NCBI GenBank assembly: GCA_030272585.1 | Contig: BSYQ01000004.1 | Location: 1,798,001 to 1,862,000 of the forward strand | Length of the DNA: 64,000 nt | Direction: 5' to 3' | From: Bryopsis sp. KO-2023 | Taxonomy: Eukaryota; Chlorophyta; Ulvophyceae; Bryopsidales; Bryopsidaceae | Part shown: positions 1 to 17,700 of the stretch, one piece after another | How the letters are laid out: each line of letters begins with the position of its first letter | Position numbering within the stretch: position 1 is the stretch's first letter | Program-made: the position numbers and the translations under genes | Notes under the pieces: model-generated | Told to the model about the DNA's origin: nothing | The model's database searches: none | Seen by the model: the letters and a program-made list of their open reading frames with translations, nothing else

Positions 1-24
1 GATCGGATGGATTACTCAACACAC

Positions 25-3000
25 CTTGTATTCCTCCCTGTCTGACACCAATGGCAAATCCCCAAGATTTCTGTATCTCCAGTTGTAAAGGTTTGCCAAG
101 CTGGGCCTTGCTCTTCCTTGCGCATCCAGCTCGATGTATGGCGTTCCCAGCCTGACAAATCGAGTGAAGAGCGACTGGTCCAAATGACTGTATTTTTGAA
201 ATGCTGTATTCTTGACGACAGGCGGCAGCTGGTGGTGATCTCCAATCAATATGACTCGTTTCAGCCGAGAAACGCCATCCTCCTCTTTCTACAGATAAAA
301 AACCAATACAAGGGTGACATGGACGTAGAAAAAAAAAAAAAAAAACATTCTAAGGGATATTCTTGAGTTGATCTTGAGAATAAAATGCCGGAATTCGCCT
401 CCAAAGTGAAAATGACCTCCTTGGCTAAACTTTGTTCAATGCAAACTTCAGATAATGTTTTTTGAGAAATTCCCTGGCACCAGTTCAAGCCTTACCTGGA
501 GCAACATGGGGATGAACGACTCGATCTCCAAAATTTGCGCACTCTCTTCCATCAACAGGTTGTCATACTTCAAGCCAACCGACAGAAATTCTCGTCGTTT
601 CAAAGCAGCATGCGTACAGGTCATCGCCACGATCTTTGCCTGTTTGGTCATCAAATAATTGACACGATCGGCTTGCCCCTTCAACAGCTCGAAAGCCCGG
701 CACTCCTCCAGTTCTTGAAACATGGTCTTGAGATGCCGGAAACATCCCCTGGCCTTCTCCATGTCGTCTTCCACCGACTGCCCCTCGAACAGGGGCTGGG
801 GGGCATCTGAGAAGTATTCCTTGAAAGGGAAAAAATCTTTGACACAGGTTGTCGAGCTGGATCGATCGCACTGTGCAACGAATTTCTCCCATCTGCAAAA
901 AAGTAGCATCCAGAATTTGAAATGAGAAAAATGTCACACTTTTTCCCGTATCAACAGAACAAAAAGAGTGATAGAAAAGTCACACTTTTTCAACTCCATG
1001 CCTCCGCAAAACGAAACAAACAACGAGGTTGGGAAATCAACATTCTCATCACCTTGACAAAACGTGCAACAGCCAGAAATGCCCAGCGGTTTCGCATGTG
1101 TAAGCCATGTCCTCCGGGGCCCCGACCTGCTTGGCCATTTTCTCCACTTCCGCCAGCAATTCCAGCCTTCTCGCCAACATAGCATTCACCCTCCCCACCC
1201 TACTGAAATCCAAATCGGTGTCCAAGTCTTGCTCCCCCATACCCAATCTCAACAAATACCTCGCAGGCACGTCCCGCTCCATGATCTTCTGAAACAAATC
1301 GTTCAACGCTTGATTGGAGTGGGTGATCAGCAAGGTTCTCTGACCAGGGCAATTATGATACAAGATGTGCATGATTTGGACTGCTGTGTCGGTTTTTCCT
1401 GTTCCTGGCGGCCCGACCACCATCGTCAGACCTGGCTGAACACCGGACCGGATCGCCTCCACTTGGACAGGGGTGAATCTCACGGAATTCATAGCTGGCT
1501 GGTTTTGAGGGTACGGCCCCGGGTCTGGCGGAGTGTATGCTTGCACTTGGAGGGTCTGTTTTTCTTCGGAGGGTGGGAAGGTCACTCTGAAAGGAGGCTT
1601 TGGGTTTTCGACGTCGGAGCCGGCGTCTGACGTGAATCGAACCGTCCTGTCGGGGAAACTCTCCTTGACGTGTTGGGCATCCAGGAACGTATCTTTGAAA
1701 TCAATGGTGTCCAAACATCCCTGATGGAACAAAACGAAACACAAAAACAAAGACAGAGTCAATTCACCTGATCGTTGCAACGAGTTTCTTTTGTATATCG
1801 TGCTGCATATTGAGCATCCAAAATTTCATGCTCGGAAAACAGCGTTATCCCTAATCCACCTCCCTCAATACTCCATGGACCGTCTTTTCAAACACGCCAC
1901 ACATCTGGATGTTGCTTAAGGAGCACATCTAACCAATAGATTCCAGAACACCATAGATTCCTTCAGATGCATCAAGCAATTCTTACCTCCATGTTCTTGT
2001 AGTCCGCAGCCGCCGGATCACCATATCCCAGGAAAATGTCATGCAGCCATTCCGGCACCGTGCACTCTTCGTTCATGAGGTCCCGGATGCTCTCCAGCAC
2101 GGCCTTGAAATTGTTTTCTTTGGGCTTTCTCCTCATCAACAGATTGAAGCTGCCATACACGTCCTCGCAGTTTCGTTCCGCCATCATGTTCATGTCGATT
2201 TGGTACTGGGCAGCATCCATCGCCACGACGAGAGTTCGAACGAACCCCTTTGGGGGTTTCCATTCGTCAGGCTTGACCCGACCTGCGTTCACCCATCGAT
2301 ATACTTTTAAGAGTCCACGGCCTCAGCACACAGGTTTAGCTACCTTTCCTGGTAGTATACCTAAATGGTAATGCAATTTTCACAACCACCAAGACCCTGC
2401 AGAGTGCAACCCTGATTGATGGGTACAGATACTCACCCTCCCCCCCTCTTTCAGAATGCCATGGCCAAAAAATTCCACCACTTTTCCTATCATCGATAGT
2501 AGTGCACGTTTGCCTCAACATCCCCCAAACCACACATGCACACACACACACACAAATCTACAAGTGCACCTACCTACTCACCAGTGAAATCGTTCATGAG
2601 CTTCCCCTCTGCATCTTTCACTTCAATCACTTCACAGCCTCGAACATAAGCAAGGCCGTACTTCTGTCTGGGGTCGGGCTCCTGGCCATCGGAATACATG
2701 GAGGCCGCAGCCTCTTCTTCTGGGGGTCTGACCGTGAGAAGGAAAACGACATCATGCTGTTTCAAGTCGTCCCATTGTGACCTGATTTCACCCCGAAGCC
2801 CGGTGGTGTCGAAAGTGACCTCGGCAAGAACGGATGCTGGTTTATCCTCGCCAATTCGAGGCTTTTGAACCTGGGGTGAAGAATCAAGCAGATTTAAGTG
2901 CACAAACGAGGCCCACATTGCAACCACCCCCCAAAGGAAACAAAAAAACAAAAAAAAAACAGCTTGCAAATGCCTTGTGCATGTTTCGTATTCGTAAATG

Positions 3001-6000
3001 ACTACCGCTACTACTAAGGAAAGGCCTCACAAACAAACCATAATTTTTCAGATGGATGGTACTACGAACGCGGAACCCAGCTTGTCTGCAAAACTTCCAT
3101 ATGCAACAGAATAATCACCTGGCTGATTTTATACGCAGTGATGGGGGTGGCCATCCTGGCCCAACCCCTGAATTTTGTATTTCCATCCTCGTCAAGTGTG
3201 GCCCCCATTCGCCCGAGCACATCCGCGATGTCCTCTTGGATTTCATAAGTAGCTTCCAGCCGAAACAAATTGAAATTCCGCAACAGGTAGTCGTGGAAAG
3301 ACAAAAACTGAAGGTTGAGTTTCGGCAAGGCAAGGCATCCCTCCCCAGTGTAGTGATCTGTTGGGACCTGAGGGGCATTCCATCATATTAGAAATGATAA
3401 GTAAATCTAGAGTGGAAAGTATGTCAGGCAGAAAAACAAAACAAAACTACATACATAACTACGTGTCCAGGACTGAGCGCGAAGAAGAATTTGGCCTTTT
3501 CTGACAATCCTGTGTCTTTTTCTTTTTTTTGTCAAAAAGGGTATAAATCGGGATGCTTTGAGATGCCTCTTTGAAATCAGATGGGTCAAATTTTCAATTT
3601 TTACCTGGTTCTTATCCCACAAAACGGCCTCCATTGGGTACAGAGGCATCGCATTCACAGCCTCCCTCTGCAACCTTCGCTTCTCATACTTGTTCACCAC
3701 CACCTCTTTCAAAAAGTCCACTCTCTGGGCTGCGACATCATCAGGGTCCACGATTTTCAACTGCTTGGTGACCAGCTTGTGCAGCCCCTCCCCAGGCAAT
3801 TTCGAAAGCAGTTTCCACAGGGTCGCCCTTTTCTGGACCTCGGCACAATGCAGAAACGCCAATTCCGGGACGTTGGAATGCCAGTGTCGGAACGCCAGTC
3901 GCTGGAGTTGGGTAAGCTTTTCGTAGTGGGATGCCACCACTTGCTCTTCAGTCTGTGGCTCACCTGCAAGCAAATCAGAATTGCAAAATGAATGTTACAT
4001 CGAGGCCTTATGGAGCCCATATCCACTGCTTAAGGATTTTTTTTTTACGTACAATATATGATATGGGCATTGGATGCTTGCATAGGGTAAAAATAAAAAA
4101 AGCAGAAAATCTTTCGAAAAAACACCATTGCATGACTCACCAGTATGATCGTCCACATTGAAATTCACATAGAAATCCAAGTGATCCACAAGTTGAATGA
4201 ACAAGCTTCCCTCCGGCCTTCGATACAGGTCGCTCATTTTGCACCGAACCAAAATGGCGCGGTCATCCAGCACCGTCCTCACGAATCTCCTCGTCGGCAA
4301 TTGGCTCAACAAATCCACCAGAAACTCCACAAACCTTTCGCAAAATCGGACCACCCCAAGATCCACCCCACTCAACTCCTCGGCCTCGCCACCATCCCTG
4401 CCGTCATCCGTGTCCATCGTAGTGGGTTTCAAGCATGAATCCAGTGCGTTCAAAAACATCGACAGGAGGGCGGGTATGAGCGTGGCTTCCGGTTTTTGAG
4501 TGATGGGGACATGGGCAGGATTTGACTTTGCTTGTTTTGATTCCTTTTTGGCCAGCCGGCTCCATCTTTTTGAAAGGGCGGGGTGGGCGTGGAGCTCCAG
4601 TTTCAGCCGCCCGCTCGACAGGGAATGCCACAATGGCAAGGACACGAGTTTTAACACTTGGCTGCGCACCATTTCATTCTCCAAGCTCTGTGTGGAAACG
4701 ATTCGATTTCAAAATTTAGAAGAAACAAAACAGCGATAAGGTTGAACTCTAGCAAGAAAAAAAAATAAAAATTATCACAAATGAGTGTCATTCTCCATTT
4801 ATTTGATCCAACACTTCATAATCCACAGCTGGCATTTGTCAAGTATTCATTTCTAATGTACAAATAATAGATATTGGTCACCTTTATATTAGCCTTTAAT
4901 TTTTCTTTTTGGAAAATCTGCAAGGATTTGGTGCAGAACTCGTCCCATGTGTGTAAAATTTTCAATGTCTACATATCAAGTGGGTTTAAAGTGAGTCGGA
5001 GGTCGGCCTTTCCTTTAAAAAAACTATGCAATCCGTACCTGAAAGCTGTTGATCATGAACATCAGATACGCCGTCTTTTCATGCATTCGCATTCCATCAT
5101 GGTCCTTCAACTTGAGAACGCTTTGAAAAAAAGATGGGAACAGATCCTAGAAACACAACAGGCAACGATTCCACCCCATTCAGAATTTCGCATTCGACAC
5201 AGGGCAGGTTTTTGTTTTTGCCAGTTTTGGCCATTCCGATCGGCCTCTATATATACAGCCATTTGATTCTCGTTGTTAAAGACAAAAAAATTTACGTTCA
5301 AAAAGCCATGATGTTGATCGACAGACGGCACTCAGATTGAAGTGGTTGTCTTCTTAATGATGGCGATGTGGCAAAAATAATAAAACAAATAAATTTACTT
5401 CTAAATGTAAATTAGAGAAAATTTGATATGGAAGTTTATCTTTAAAAACATAGGGCCCAGGCTCTACGCAAAGTGCAAGAATTGAGGCAACAGCTCAATC
5501 CAATGAAAATCTATTTTCAAAATTTCATGGAATCTTGTTGGTCATTTTCTTCCCAGCTTTCGAAGACTAGCTGTCAATGATATCGTCAAGGCCCCCCACC
5601 TTTTTCGAATCAAAGCAATTCCAGGGAGGCATGCCTTCCCTGAATTTCTCATTAACCATGAGCACCGCGGACATGACCTCTTCATAAACTGCCTCTTCTG
5701 GATCGAAATTCGGCCACAAGTATTTCTCCAAATACTGGGATACCTCCAGAACCATAACTCTCCTCAAGCTGGGAGCCTCGTCAGAATTTCCATTCAGTTC
5801 TTGAGTGTAGATTTCCTTGACGACCTCCCGACTGAATTCCACTTTCTCCGAACCCCATTTCTCCTTCGCTGTGGCGGTCAGCTTATCCCCAGCTATCTGA
5901 AAACAAAGGTAGTCACGAGGCACCGCTTAAAGACGATGAATTTCAGGTCCACCATCAAGCCATCGCCCACAGGACAAGAAGCCAGGGAAAGATCTCGATA

Positions 6001-6074
6001 ACGTTGCGTGAGTTTACCTCCTGCACAGTGAGTCCGCCCCCCATGCGGAGCCTTTTCGCGGGACGGTCGCCCAT
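25..6074 (-). CDS. AQR: Aquarius (intron-binding spliceosomal helicase), C-terminus outside window
   Basis: Orthologue of Aquarius/IBP160, the SF1 helicase-like factor that binds introns in the spliceosome. Eleven exons (minus): 6074-6018, 5896-5600, 5146-5039, 4687-4141, 3963-3605, 3367-3119, 2870-2582, 2282-1987, 1720-1053, 892-496, 288-25; all have GT-AG borders and the phases agree, giving about 1,177 residues. The start is the ATG at 6074, opening [10 protein letters not shown], a basic, NLS-like start. The N-terminal Aquarius scaffold runs through exons 2-8 ([45 protein letters not shown]). The helicase core shows Walker A GPPGTGKT near residue 837, THSNQALN, motif II MEESAQ near 1071 where the family usually has EEAAQ, then GDHHQLPP and DAQGRAR. 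The last donor seen is at 24; the remaining C-terminal RecA lobe lies beyond base 1. Identification is by family memory, with strong agreement over the whole length. Confidence 0.96.
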
Positions 6075-6387
6075 AGTTTTCGCTGCCCACCCTGAAAGCG
6101 AAACTTGCTGTTGTGTCCAAATCGACGTTTTATGTGGATGAGGCACAGACCGACTGACGGACGAATTTTAGACAGATCACTGCCATTAGTTTAAATGCGT
6201 TTTGAGTGACGAGTTGCCCCCAAAAGAATGAAATTCTGTACGGCCGACGACTTGGGCAAAACGAATGGAGCACGCGGCGTCCACTCTTGTTATGTGACAA
6301 CCTCAGTTGGGCTGGGCCCTTCGCCCTCGAGCGTGTTCTCGTTTTGATTCGGTGGGTGGTGTTAAAAGATCATCCCAAGGAGTCGGA
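6075..6387. promoter_or_regulatory. Divergent intergenic region between Aquarius and the I9-like gene
   Basis: A 313-base gap separates two divergent start codons, so it probably holds both promoters. I see no clear TATA box or other motif. The assignment rests on gene orientation only. Confidence 0.35.
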
Positions 6388-6876
6388 ATGGGGCGACTCC
6401 CTGTTCTCCTCTTGTTTGCCTGCTTCGCGTACTCTTGGGCGAAAAAGTGCGACGAAATTGTCGCTGAGGAGATAGACGACGAAGCCATAACGTCATGGTG
6501 CGGAGTGGTGGACGAGGATTGGACAGGCGAACTGATTGTTGCGTTCGACACTGACGGGGAGTATAATAGGGCGGTGGAGGATCTGAAGTCACAGTTTCCC
6601 GGCGATTTTGCGGGCGGGAGTCCGGATCGCCTGGGTTCGCTCCACGCTTTCGTGGCATCGCTGTCCGCGGAGCACGTGCGGTTTCTGTTCGACGACGGGT
6701 GTGACGGCGGCGGTTTGGAATACGTGGAGTGCAACAGGATATATCGCGTCCCAGAAACCTTCGGTCCCGACGGACGTCCGATAAGGGTCGGAAATCATGA
6801 TGGAGGGACCGTCCCGGTGGCGCTATCGACATTGTGCCTTCTCTGTTTGGCGAATCTGTTTGCATTCCTTCACTAG
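6388..6876 (+). CDS. Secreted or GPI-anchored peptidase-inhibitor I9-like protein
   Basis: Single-exon 162-residue protein. The start at 6388 is chosen because it opens directly with a signal peptide (MGRLPVLLLFACFAYSWA); upstream in-frame codons would bury it. Residues about 47-122 fit the subtilisin propeptide/I9 pattern: a first strand (GELIVAF), a helix (YNRAVEDLK), a central strand (LGSLHAFVASLS) with the following helix (AEHVRFLF), and a last strand EYVECNRIYRV matching the family's VEYVE ending. No peptidase domain follows, so this would be a free-standing inhibitor or chaperone-like domain. The tail from about 141 is hydrophobic (VALSTLCLLCLANLFAF), reaches the C-terminus and follows small polar residues (NHDGG), as in GPI-attachment signals. 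Cysteines at 21, 38, 105 and 115 could form disulfides. I9 domains are known against S8 subtilases, so action on the neighbouring S1 enzymes is only a guess. Confidence 0.72.
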   Translation: MGRLPVLLLFACFAYSWAKKCDEIVAEEIDDEAITSWCGVVDEDWTGELIVAFDTDGEYNRAVEDLKSQFPGDFAGGSPDRLGSLHAFVASLSAEHVRFLFDDGCDGGGLEYVECNRIYRVPETFGPDGRPIRVGNHDGGTVPVALSTLCLLCLANLFAFLH

Positions 6877-7537
6877 TTTTTCCAGCGAAATCCCTTAATC
6901 GGGTTTGCATGTGTTTTGCCAGCATCATTCCTTTTTGTTATTGTGATTTCGATTATTTTCTTCTTTTTTTTTTCTTGTTGCCTGGTTGGGATCTGACATA
7001 GAACTGAATAAGGTGATGGAAAGGGGAATCCTAGCTAAAAGGGAAATCAAGCAAAGATGCACAGGCTCTCTTAGTAAGGAAAATGTTGAAAAAAATTCTG
7101 GCATCATGGGAATTGGATGTTCTATGGATGGGATTAATGTGAGGGAACTTCACACAACCATAGGAAGCCTCACCACTTGTCTTTATTACTGACTTTATTG
7201 GGGATCTCTGTAATATTATGTTGCGTCAATGCAAAAGCTTGTTTTTTGCACCAGGGAGGACAAGAGGGTGGTCTTACAGGAGCTGTGGATGTTCATATAC
7301 ATGTCATGCAACTCAACTCCAAATGGCCGCTGAGCGGCATCCAGCCTTCGGGCAGTGTCCGAACGAGATGATTCGTTATTATGGCGATTCGTCTTTTTGC
7401 TCTGTTGAGGCAGCCCCCATACATCAACACCTGTCGCCCTTTTCATTTCATTTCACCTGCTGTTGCGGCGAATCGGTCTGGACGGAAGAAATGGTTGGTC
7501 TGAGTTGATGCTCTGGAGATCGTGGTGGTACATAAAT
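6877..7537. other. Intergenic spacer, no gene seen
   Basis: No supported coding exon. T-rich just after the I9-like gene. From about 7370 to 7490 the sequence resembles 14165-14245, the matching position upstream of copy B, so the duplicated block shared by copies A and B begins about here. Confidence 0.5.
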
Positions 7538-7950
7538 TACCGTAAAAGTCTGAAAATAAGCCCCGGGCGTATAGAATAGTAAGCCCTGGAAAGGGGGCGT
7601 ATACATGGGCAGGGGCTTATATTCGGGCAGGGGCGTATACAAGGATCGAAATAGATAACAATTACAAAACGTTAAAAACACGGAAATAACGAGCGAGAGA
7701 ACGAGCGAGGCAGCCGCCCAACGGTAACGTCCAACCAGATCAGCGAACGAGCGGAGTGCAGCGAAGTGTGGCGTGCGACTTGGGAACACGTGACCGACTT
7801 CGTCGATCCAGTAGATGAAATCGCGCCAAGGGGGCGTATACACGGACGGGGGCGTATACACGGACCACAAGTGTTGATTTTCGTACCGGGGCGTATACAC
7901 GGGGGGGGGGCGTTATTTGAGGGGGGGCTTATTTTCAGACTTTTACGGTA
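7538..7950. mobile_element. MITE-like element with perfect terminal inverted repeats
   Basis: The left end TACCGTAAAAGTCTGAAAAT, running on through AAGCCCC, is repeated in inverted form at the right end, finishing ...CTTTTACGGTA; about 27 bases match perfectly. If the outer TA is the target duplication, the element fits a Tc1/mariner-type (TA) non-autonomous transposon. Its interior is filled with imperfect repeats of GGGGCGTATACA-like units and has no transposase. It sits in the upstream block of copy A and is absent from the matching block of copy B. Confidence 0.75.
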
Positions 7951-8497
7951 GTCAAATACAGAGCTCACGTGGTCTAGTCTGGTGGACGGATGAGTTTTTG
8001 ACTGAGATGGAATAACAGAATTACACAGCAAAGCGACCTTTACTCGCTGCAGACTGGTGGCCACCACCAGCGCTGCGCTGATGCCCTGCAACAGGCTAAC
8101 ATGTGCAGCTTGAGATCGATATCGATCCACCCAGCATTCATTCCAGCCAGCGGTCCCAGCAAATGAACGGCTCTCTCGGCGAGTGTGATGGTTTCCTCAA
8201 CCTCGCAGAGCCGTTCGTTTTGAGCAATCCGTGCCACAAGATGGTTTACTGTGCGGGGTAGTCGAAACAAGTCAGCAAGAAAGAAGGGCATCTTGCAAAA
8301 CAGCCTTGCTCGAGCTCTCAGAACCGTTTCTGTTCCCGGTCTAGTCGAACTCAAACGCCAGAGTTGTTGAGAAACAAACACAGTAAACTTGCACAACCCG
8401 AACTAGGGCAGTATCACTCGCAACTCAAACTTCGATAAGCTTTTTGGGGCCTGAGTCTTTTCCTCACGAGGTCGGCGCGCCGTCGAACCAGCTTCAT
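7951..8497 (+). promoter_or_regulatory. Upstream region of protease copy A (type I)
   Basis: From about 8182 to the start codon this is near-identical to 14441-14758 upstream of copy B, including the run GAGCCGTTCGTTTTGAGCAA and the stretch just before the signal-peptide exon. Upstream conservation extends to roughly 7975 versus 14245. It probably contains the promoter; no core motif is certain. It is unrelated to the type II upstream block of copies C, D, E, G and H. Confidence 0.5.
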
Positions 8498-13721
<5,224 letters not shown>

Positions 13722-13774
13722 TGCTCAGGCATGTTGAAAAGTGGCATTTGGCCCAAAATTGCCATTAAGGGCCT

Positions 13775-13838
13775 GTCGTACAGTTGCAGCTTTGGGGCGG
13801 AATGGTGTCGTACAGTTGCAGCTTTGGGGCGGAATGGT
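13775..13838. repeat. Two tandem 32-bp copies downstream of copy A
   Basis: A 32-base unit starting GTCGTACAGTTGCAGCTTTG is repeated twice without change, immediately 3' of the copy A stop. Confidence 0.9.
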
Positions 13839-14440
13839 GTCACATGACGCTGGGAGGCTGGGAGTTACGACTGGTGGCTCGCGGATATGTGCGGCTAGCG
13901 TCGTCGAAGTCGAATTGTGGCTGAGGGAGTCGTTCTGTCGAGTTTGTGGTGGGGCGCTGGTAGAAAAGCTGGGGAATGTAACCTTGTCTTTACGGTTTGT
14001 TCAAAACACCGCCACTCTTCTTCTTGTTCTTCTTCTGCTTGCTCATATCAAAAAATGACACCAAAGAAGGGGAAAACACCGTTTCAAAAAGGCCACGAAG
14101 TGCAATATGGTCTCAGAGTGACCGATATCGACCCAGTATCCAGTGTGCGCAGTGACGGACGACAAGTAGAGTGCCCCCACACATCAGCACCGTTTGCCGT
14201 TTTCTACTTGTTGTACCTGGTGTTTCGGCGAATCGGTCTGTACGGACGGACGAGTTTTTGACTGAGATCGAACAACTGATTTACACTGCAGACGGGTTTT
14301 ACTCGCTGAAGGCGGGCCCACCACAGCGCTGCGCTGATCCTTGAAAAGGCTAACAGCTCCAGATCGACATCGATCCCCGCAACATCCATTCTAGCCGACG
14401 GTCCCAGCGAGCAAAAAAGGAGACGAACGAGTGTTCACCA
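13839..14440. other. Spacer between copies A and B
   Basis: No gene seen. From about 14165 the sequence matches the region upstream of copy A (7370-8180, minus the inserted MITE), so this is the left part of the duplicated block. Confidence 0.5.
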
Positions 14441-14758
14441 ACATGATGGTTTCCTCAACCTCCCAGAGCCGTTCGTTTTGAGCAATCCGTGCCACAAGAT
14501 GGTTTACTGTGCGGGGCAGTCGAAACAAGTCAGCAAGAAAGAAGGGCATCTTGCGAAAACAGCCTTGCTCGAGCTCTCAGAACCGTTTCTGTTCCCGGTC
14601 TAGTCGAATTCAAACGCCAGAGGTGTTGAGGAATAAACACAGTAAACTTGCACACTCCGAACTCGGGCTGTTTCACTCGCAACTCAAACTTCGACAAGCT
14701 TTTTGGGGCCTGAGTCTTCTCCCTCACGAGGTCGAGCGCGCCGTCGAACCAGCTTCAT
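14441..14758 (+). promoter_or_regulatory. Upstream region of copy B (type I)
   Basis: Close copy of 8182-8497. Conservation of non-coding sequence right up to the ATG shows that the whole locus, promoter included, was duplicated. Confidence 0.5.
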
Positions 14759-17700
14759 ATGCGTCTGTTCTTGATATGGGCGCTTTTGTGCGTTTCAGCG
14801 CAAAGAGTCAAGAGTCGCGCTGTGTTAGGTGGGTCGAAATGATGTTGAATCTGGCGCGTTCTTAAAATTGCGGGATGAAAGTCATTCCTGTTGGATCTGT
14901 GATGTCGAGTTTGCTGAAATTTGCAGGATCCTCACCTGGCGGCGATCGACAGGTGCGAATCTTGCACTTCATCAGTCAGACTTTTCGAACTCCTGTTTTT
15001 GCCACTGTACCAGTCCCCCTCTGACAATACACCCCCCAAAAATGTAGATCCTTCTGCACATAGCATATTCAAGTTGATCTGACATGCAACTATCATCAAT
15101 TGTCCATCACACGCCAGCATTTAATTTTCTTATTTTTCTGTTGAATCTATGCATTTATGTCACAATCATCTTACTAATAGTTAGTCTGTCAAGCCTAGCT
15201 CCTCGCTTAATTTCTGGCTTGAGGTTCAACTCTGTTGTGTAGAATCAGGGTGATGAGGTTTCACTCGATCCTTCGCTTCGGAAGCTTCTACAAGACGTGC
15301 GCCCGCTCATTGCTGTGGGTACAAACAAAATCAGACACACAGACACTTCCATTTTTTTATTTTTTTCCAGTGCATATACCTTGGGGAGGGGTCCATGTAT
15401 CACATCGGCCATGATAGCAAATACGTGTGGGAGGGATTGACACTCAGAAAATTGCCCTGATCTTCACAATGGTAGTGTCGTTTGCAAACAATGGTGTAAG
15501 GATTCCACATTGGCATCCGCAGGGGGGTCAAGATGCTCCTAGAGGGCGGTTTCCTTACGCTTGCTCATTGAGAGAGGCAGGCCCTAGACTTCATCGCTGT
15601 GGAGGTACCTTGATTGCCCCCGAGTGGGTGTTGACTGCAGCCCACTGTGTCACTGGAGAAGAGTCCCTGGGGTCAACCTTTCTTGTGTATGTGGGTGCCC
15701 TCGAAATCGATGATGAATCTGCAGAGGTACTCGAAATTTGTGCTTATTCACAAAGAATAGTGGGGAAAAAGGAATCTTAGTTTATTTTTTCGTGTGAGGA
15801 CATGTGTGTGTGTGTGTTTGTAGAAAATCTGGGCAGCGGAGGTTATCATTCATGAGAGCTACACATCTATTGAAAAAGGATTCGATATCGCCCTTGTGCG
15901 CCTCGAAAAGCGCTCCACCAAACCACCACTGAGGATGCCCACAAGAGAGACTGCCATAGGAGCAGGCCAGCTTCTAGCCACCGCAGGATTTGGCAAGATC
16001 AGCGAGCGTGGCCCATTTCCTAAAATTCTTCAGTTTGCTGACCAGCTGGAGTACATCAGCAACAAAAACTGCAAACTGACAGTGTCCTTCATCAAAGACA
16101 GTATGCTTTGTGCATTTTCTGCCTTTCAATCAGCATGCCAAGGTAATCGGTTGGAGCAGCCGCTCTAGAGATTTTCTTTTTTTGGGGGGATATTTCTGTT
16201 TGAACCACTCTTCCTTGGATGAATATTTGATTGATTGATCCAGGCGATTCTGGAGGGCCTTTGGTGATTGCTGATAGCAAGGGTGGGGTCAGCATCATTG
16301 ACGGGAATCCAGACTTCGATCTGCTGGTTGGCATTGTATCTTTTGGGCCAGCAACTTGCGCATCAACGGCACCTGATGTGTACACCAGAGTCAGCAGCTT
16401 CCGGGAATGGATAGATGAAAAAATGAGGAATTCTCCATCTGAAAGCACCACTTCTTCGGTGAGCATTGTTGTTTCAACTCATGGAGCCACCTCTTCTTCG
16501 GTGAGTATACAATTTGTGTCATTTGATATCTTGGACACCCCATTCCTAGAAAAAAAGATGAGGTCTTATTGGATTAGCTGATGCCACTTTTGTTCTGTAT
16601 GTCTTTGGCTCCGAAAGGCCGGAAAAAAACAGGAGGGAAAAAAAAACCAGGAAAACAATGTTTCTATTCTCTCTCCCAACTGCGATCACTGATTGGCTCA
16701 CAATTACCATTTAGCGAGGTTGTCTATCTTGCACCATTGCATTCACATTATCTGGCTTATGATTTTTTCTTTCACTCCAGGGTCCATGTCGCACGGGCTG
16801 TGACGAACTGAATCAAGACCTCTTCGATGGTGCCGGCGCTGGGGATTTCGTCAAAGTGAAGGTAGCCTTTTTTTTTCCCCATGATTAACCATCTGTTGAA
16901 GGAAGACAAAAAAAGGGGGAAAAAAATCTTGAAAGAACAGGGGCCAACCAGGTGTGCTTGTTGATTTTCAGGAGCTGATTTCCAAGGGGGCCGATGTATC
17001 ATTCACATATTCTGAGCGAGAGGCTACTCCATTGCATTTTGCTGCTGAGGAAGGCCACGAGAGAATTGTTGAATTGTTAATCAAAGCAGGTGATTGGCGA
17101 CATGATTCTAAGAAGCTCTCAAAGTGAAAAAAACACCAAAAAAACAGACTTTTTATGTGTTGGCATGCGGAATCGACATGCAACGTCTATTTGAAAGAGA
17201 ATACGATCGCCTTGTGGCTTATATCAATATTTGGCAATGAAAAACAAGTTAAGTGCGTTGGGAATTGCCACATGCCAAAATGTACGACTTGAAAATTCTC
17301 CCACCTGCAATCAACCATTGTCCAAAGGTTGCTGCCAATTTCTGAAGCTGGTGGGTGCATTTCGGGTTGCAGTAAAAGACCATAGAATTCTTCTTGGAGA
17401 GAATATGCAATCTCTGAGAATCTATGGTGGTGGTGTGAGTGTTGAGTTCAGCATCTGAAAATCCCCAGCACGCTCCATTCGTTTAAACTGGCGAAAATCG
17501 ATATATATATATATATATATTCACAGTGCATGCCTTGAAGTGCAGCTTAATTCCTTTGTTTTCCAAAATGTGCTGCCAGTTTCTGCATCAAGGTCCGAGC
17601 ACCTGTGCAACCAACAGATTACCAGGAAAGAATCTCTTTCATCAGCATTGCCAGGCATTCTGCATGGTTTCATATCGTAGTGAATAAGTTTTGTCCGGTA

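Noticed and set aside
7448-7900. Open minus-strand frame rich in YTPP motifs
   Set aside because: It is the translation of the GGGGCGTATACA-like repeats inside the inverted-repeat element; no gene signals.
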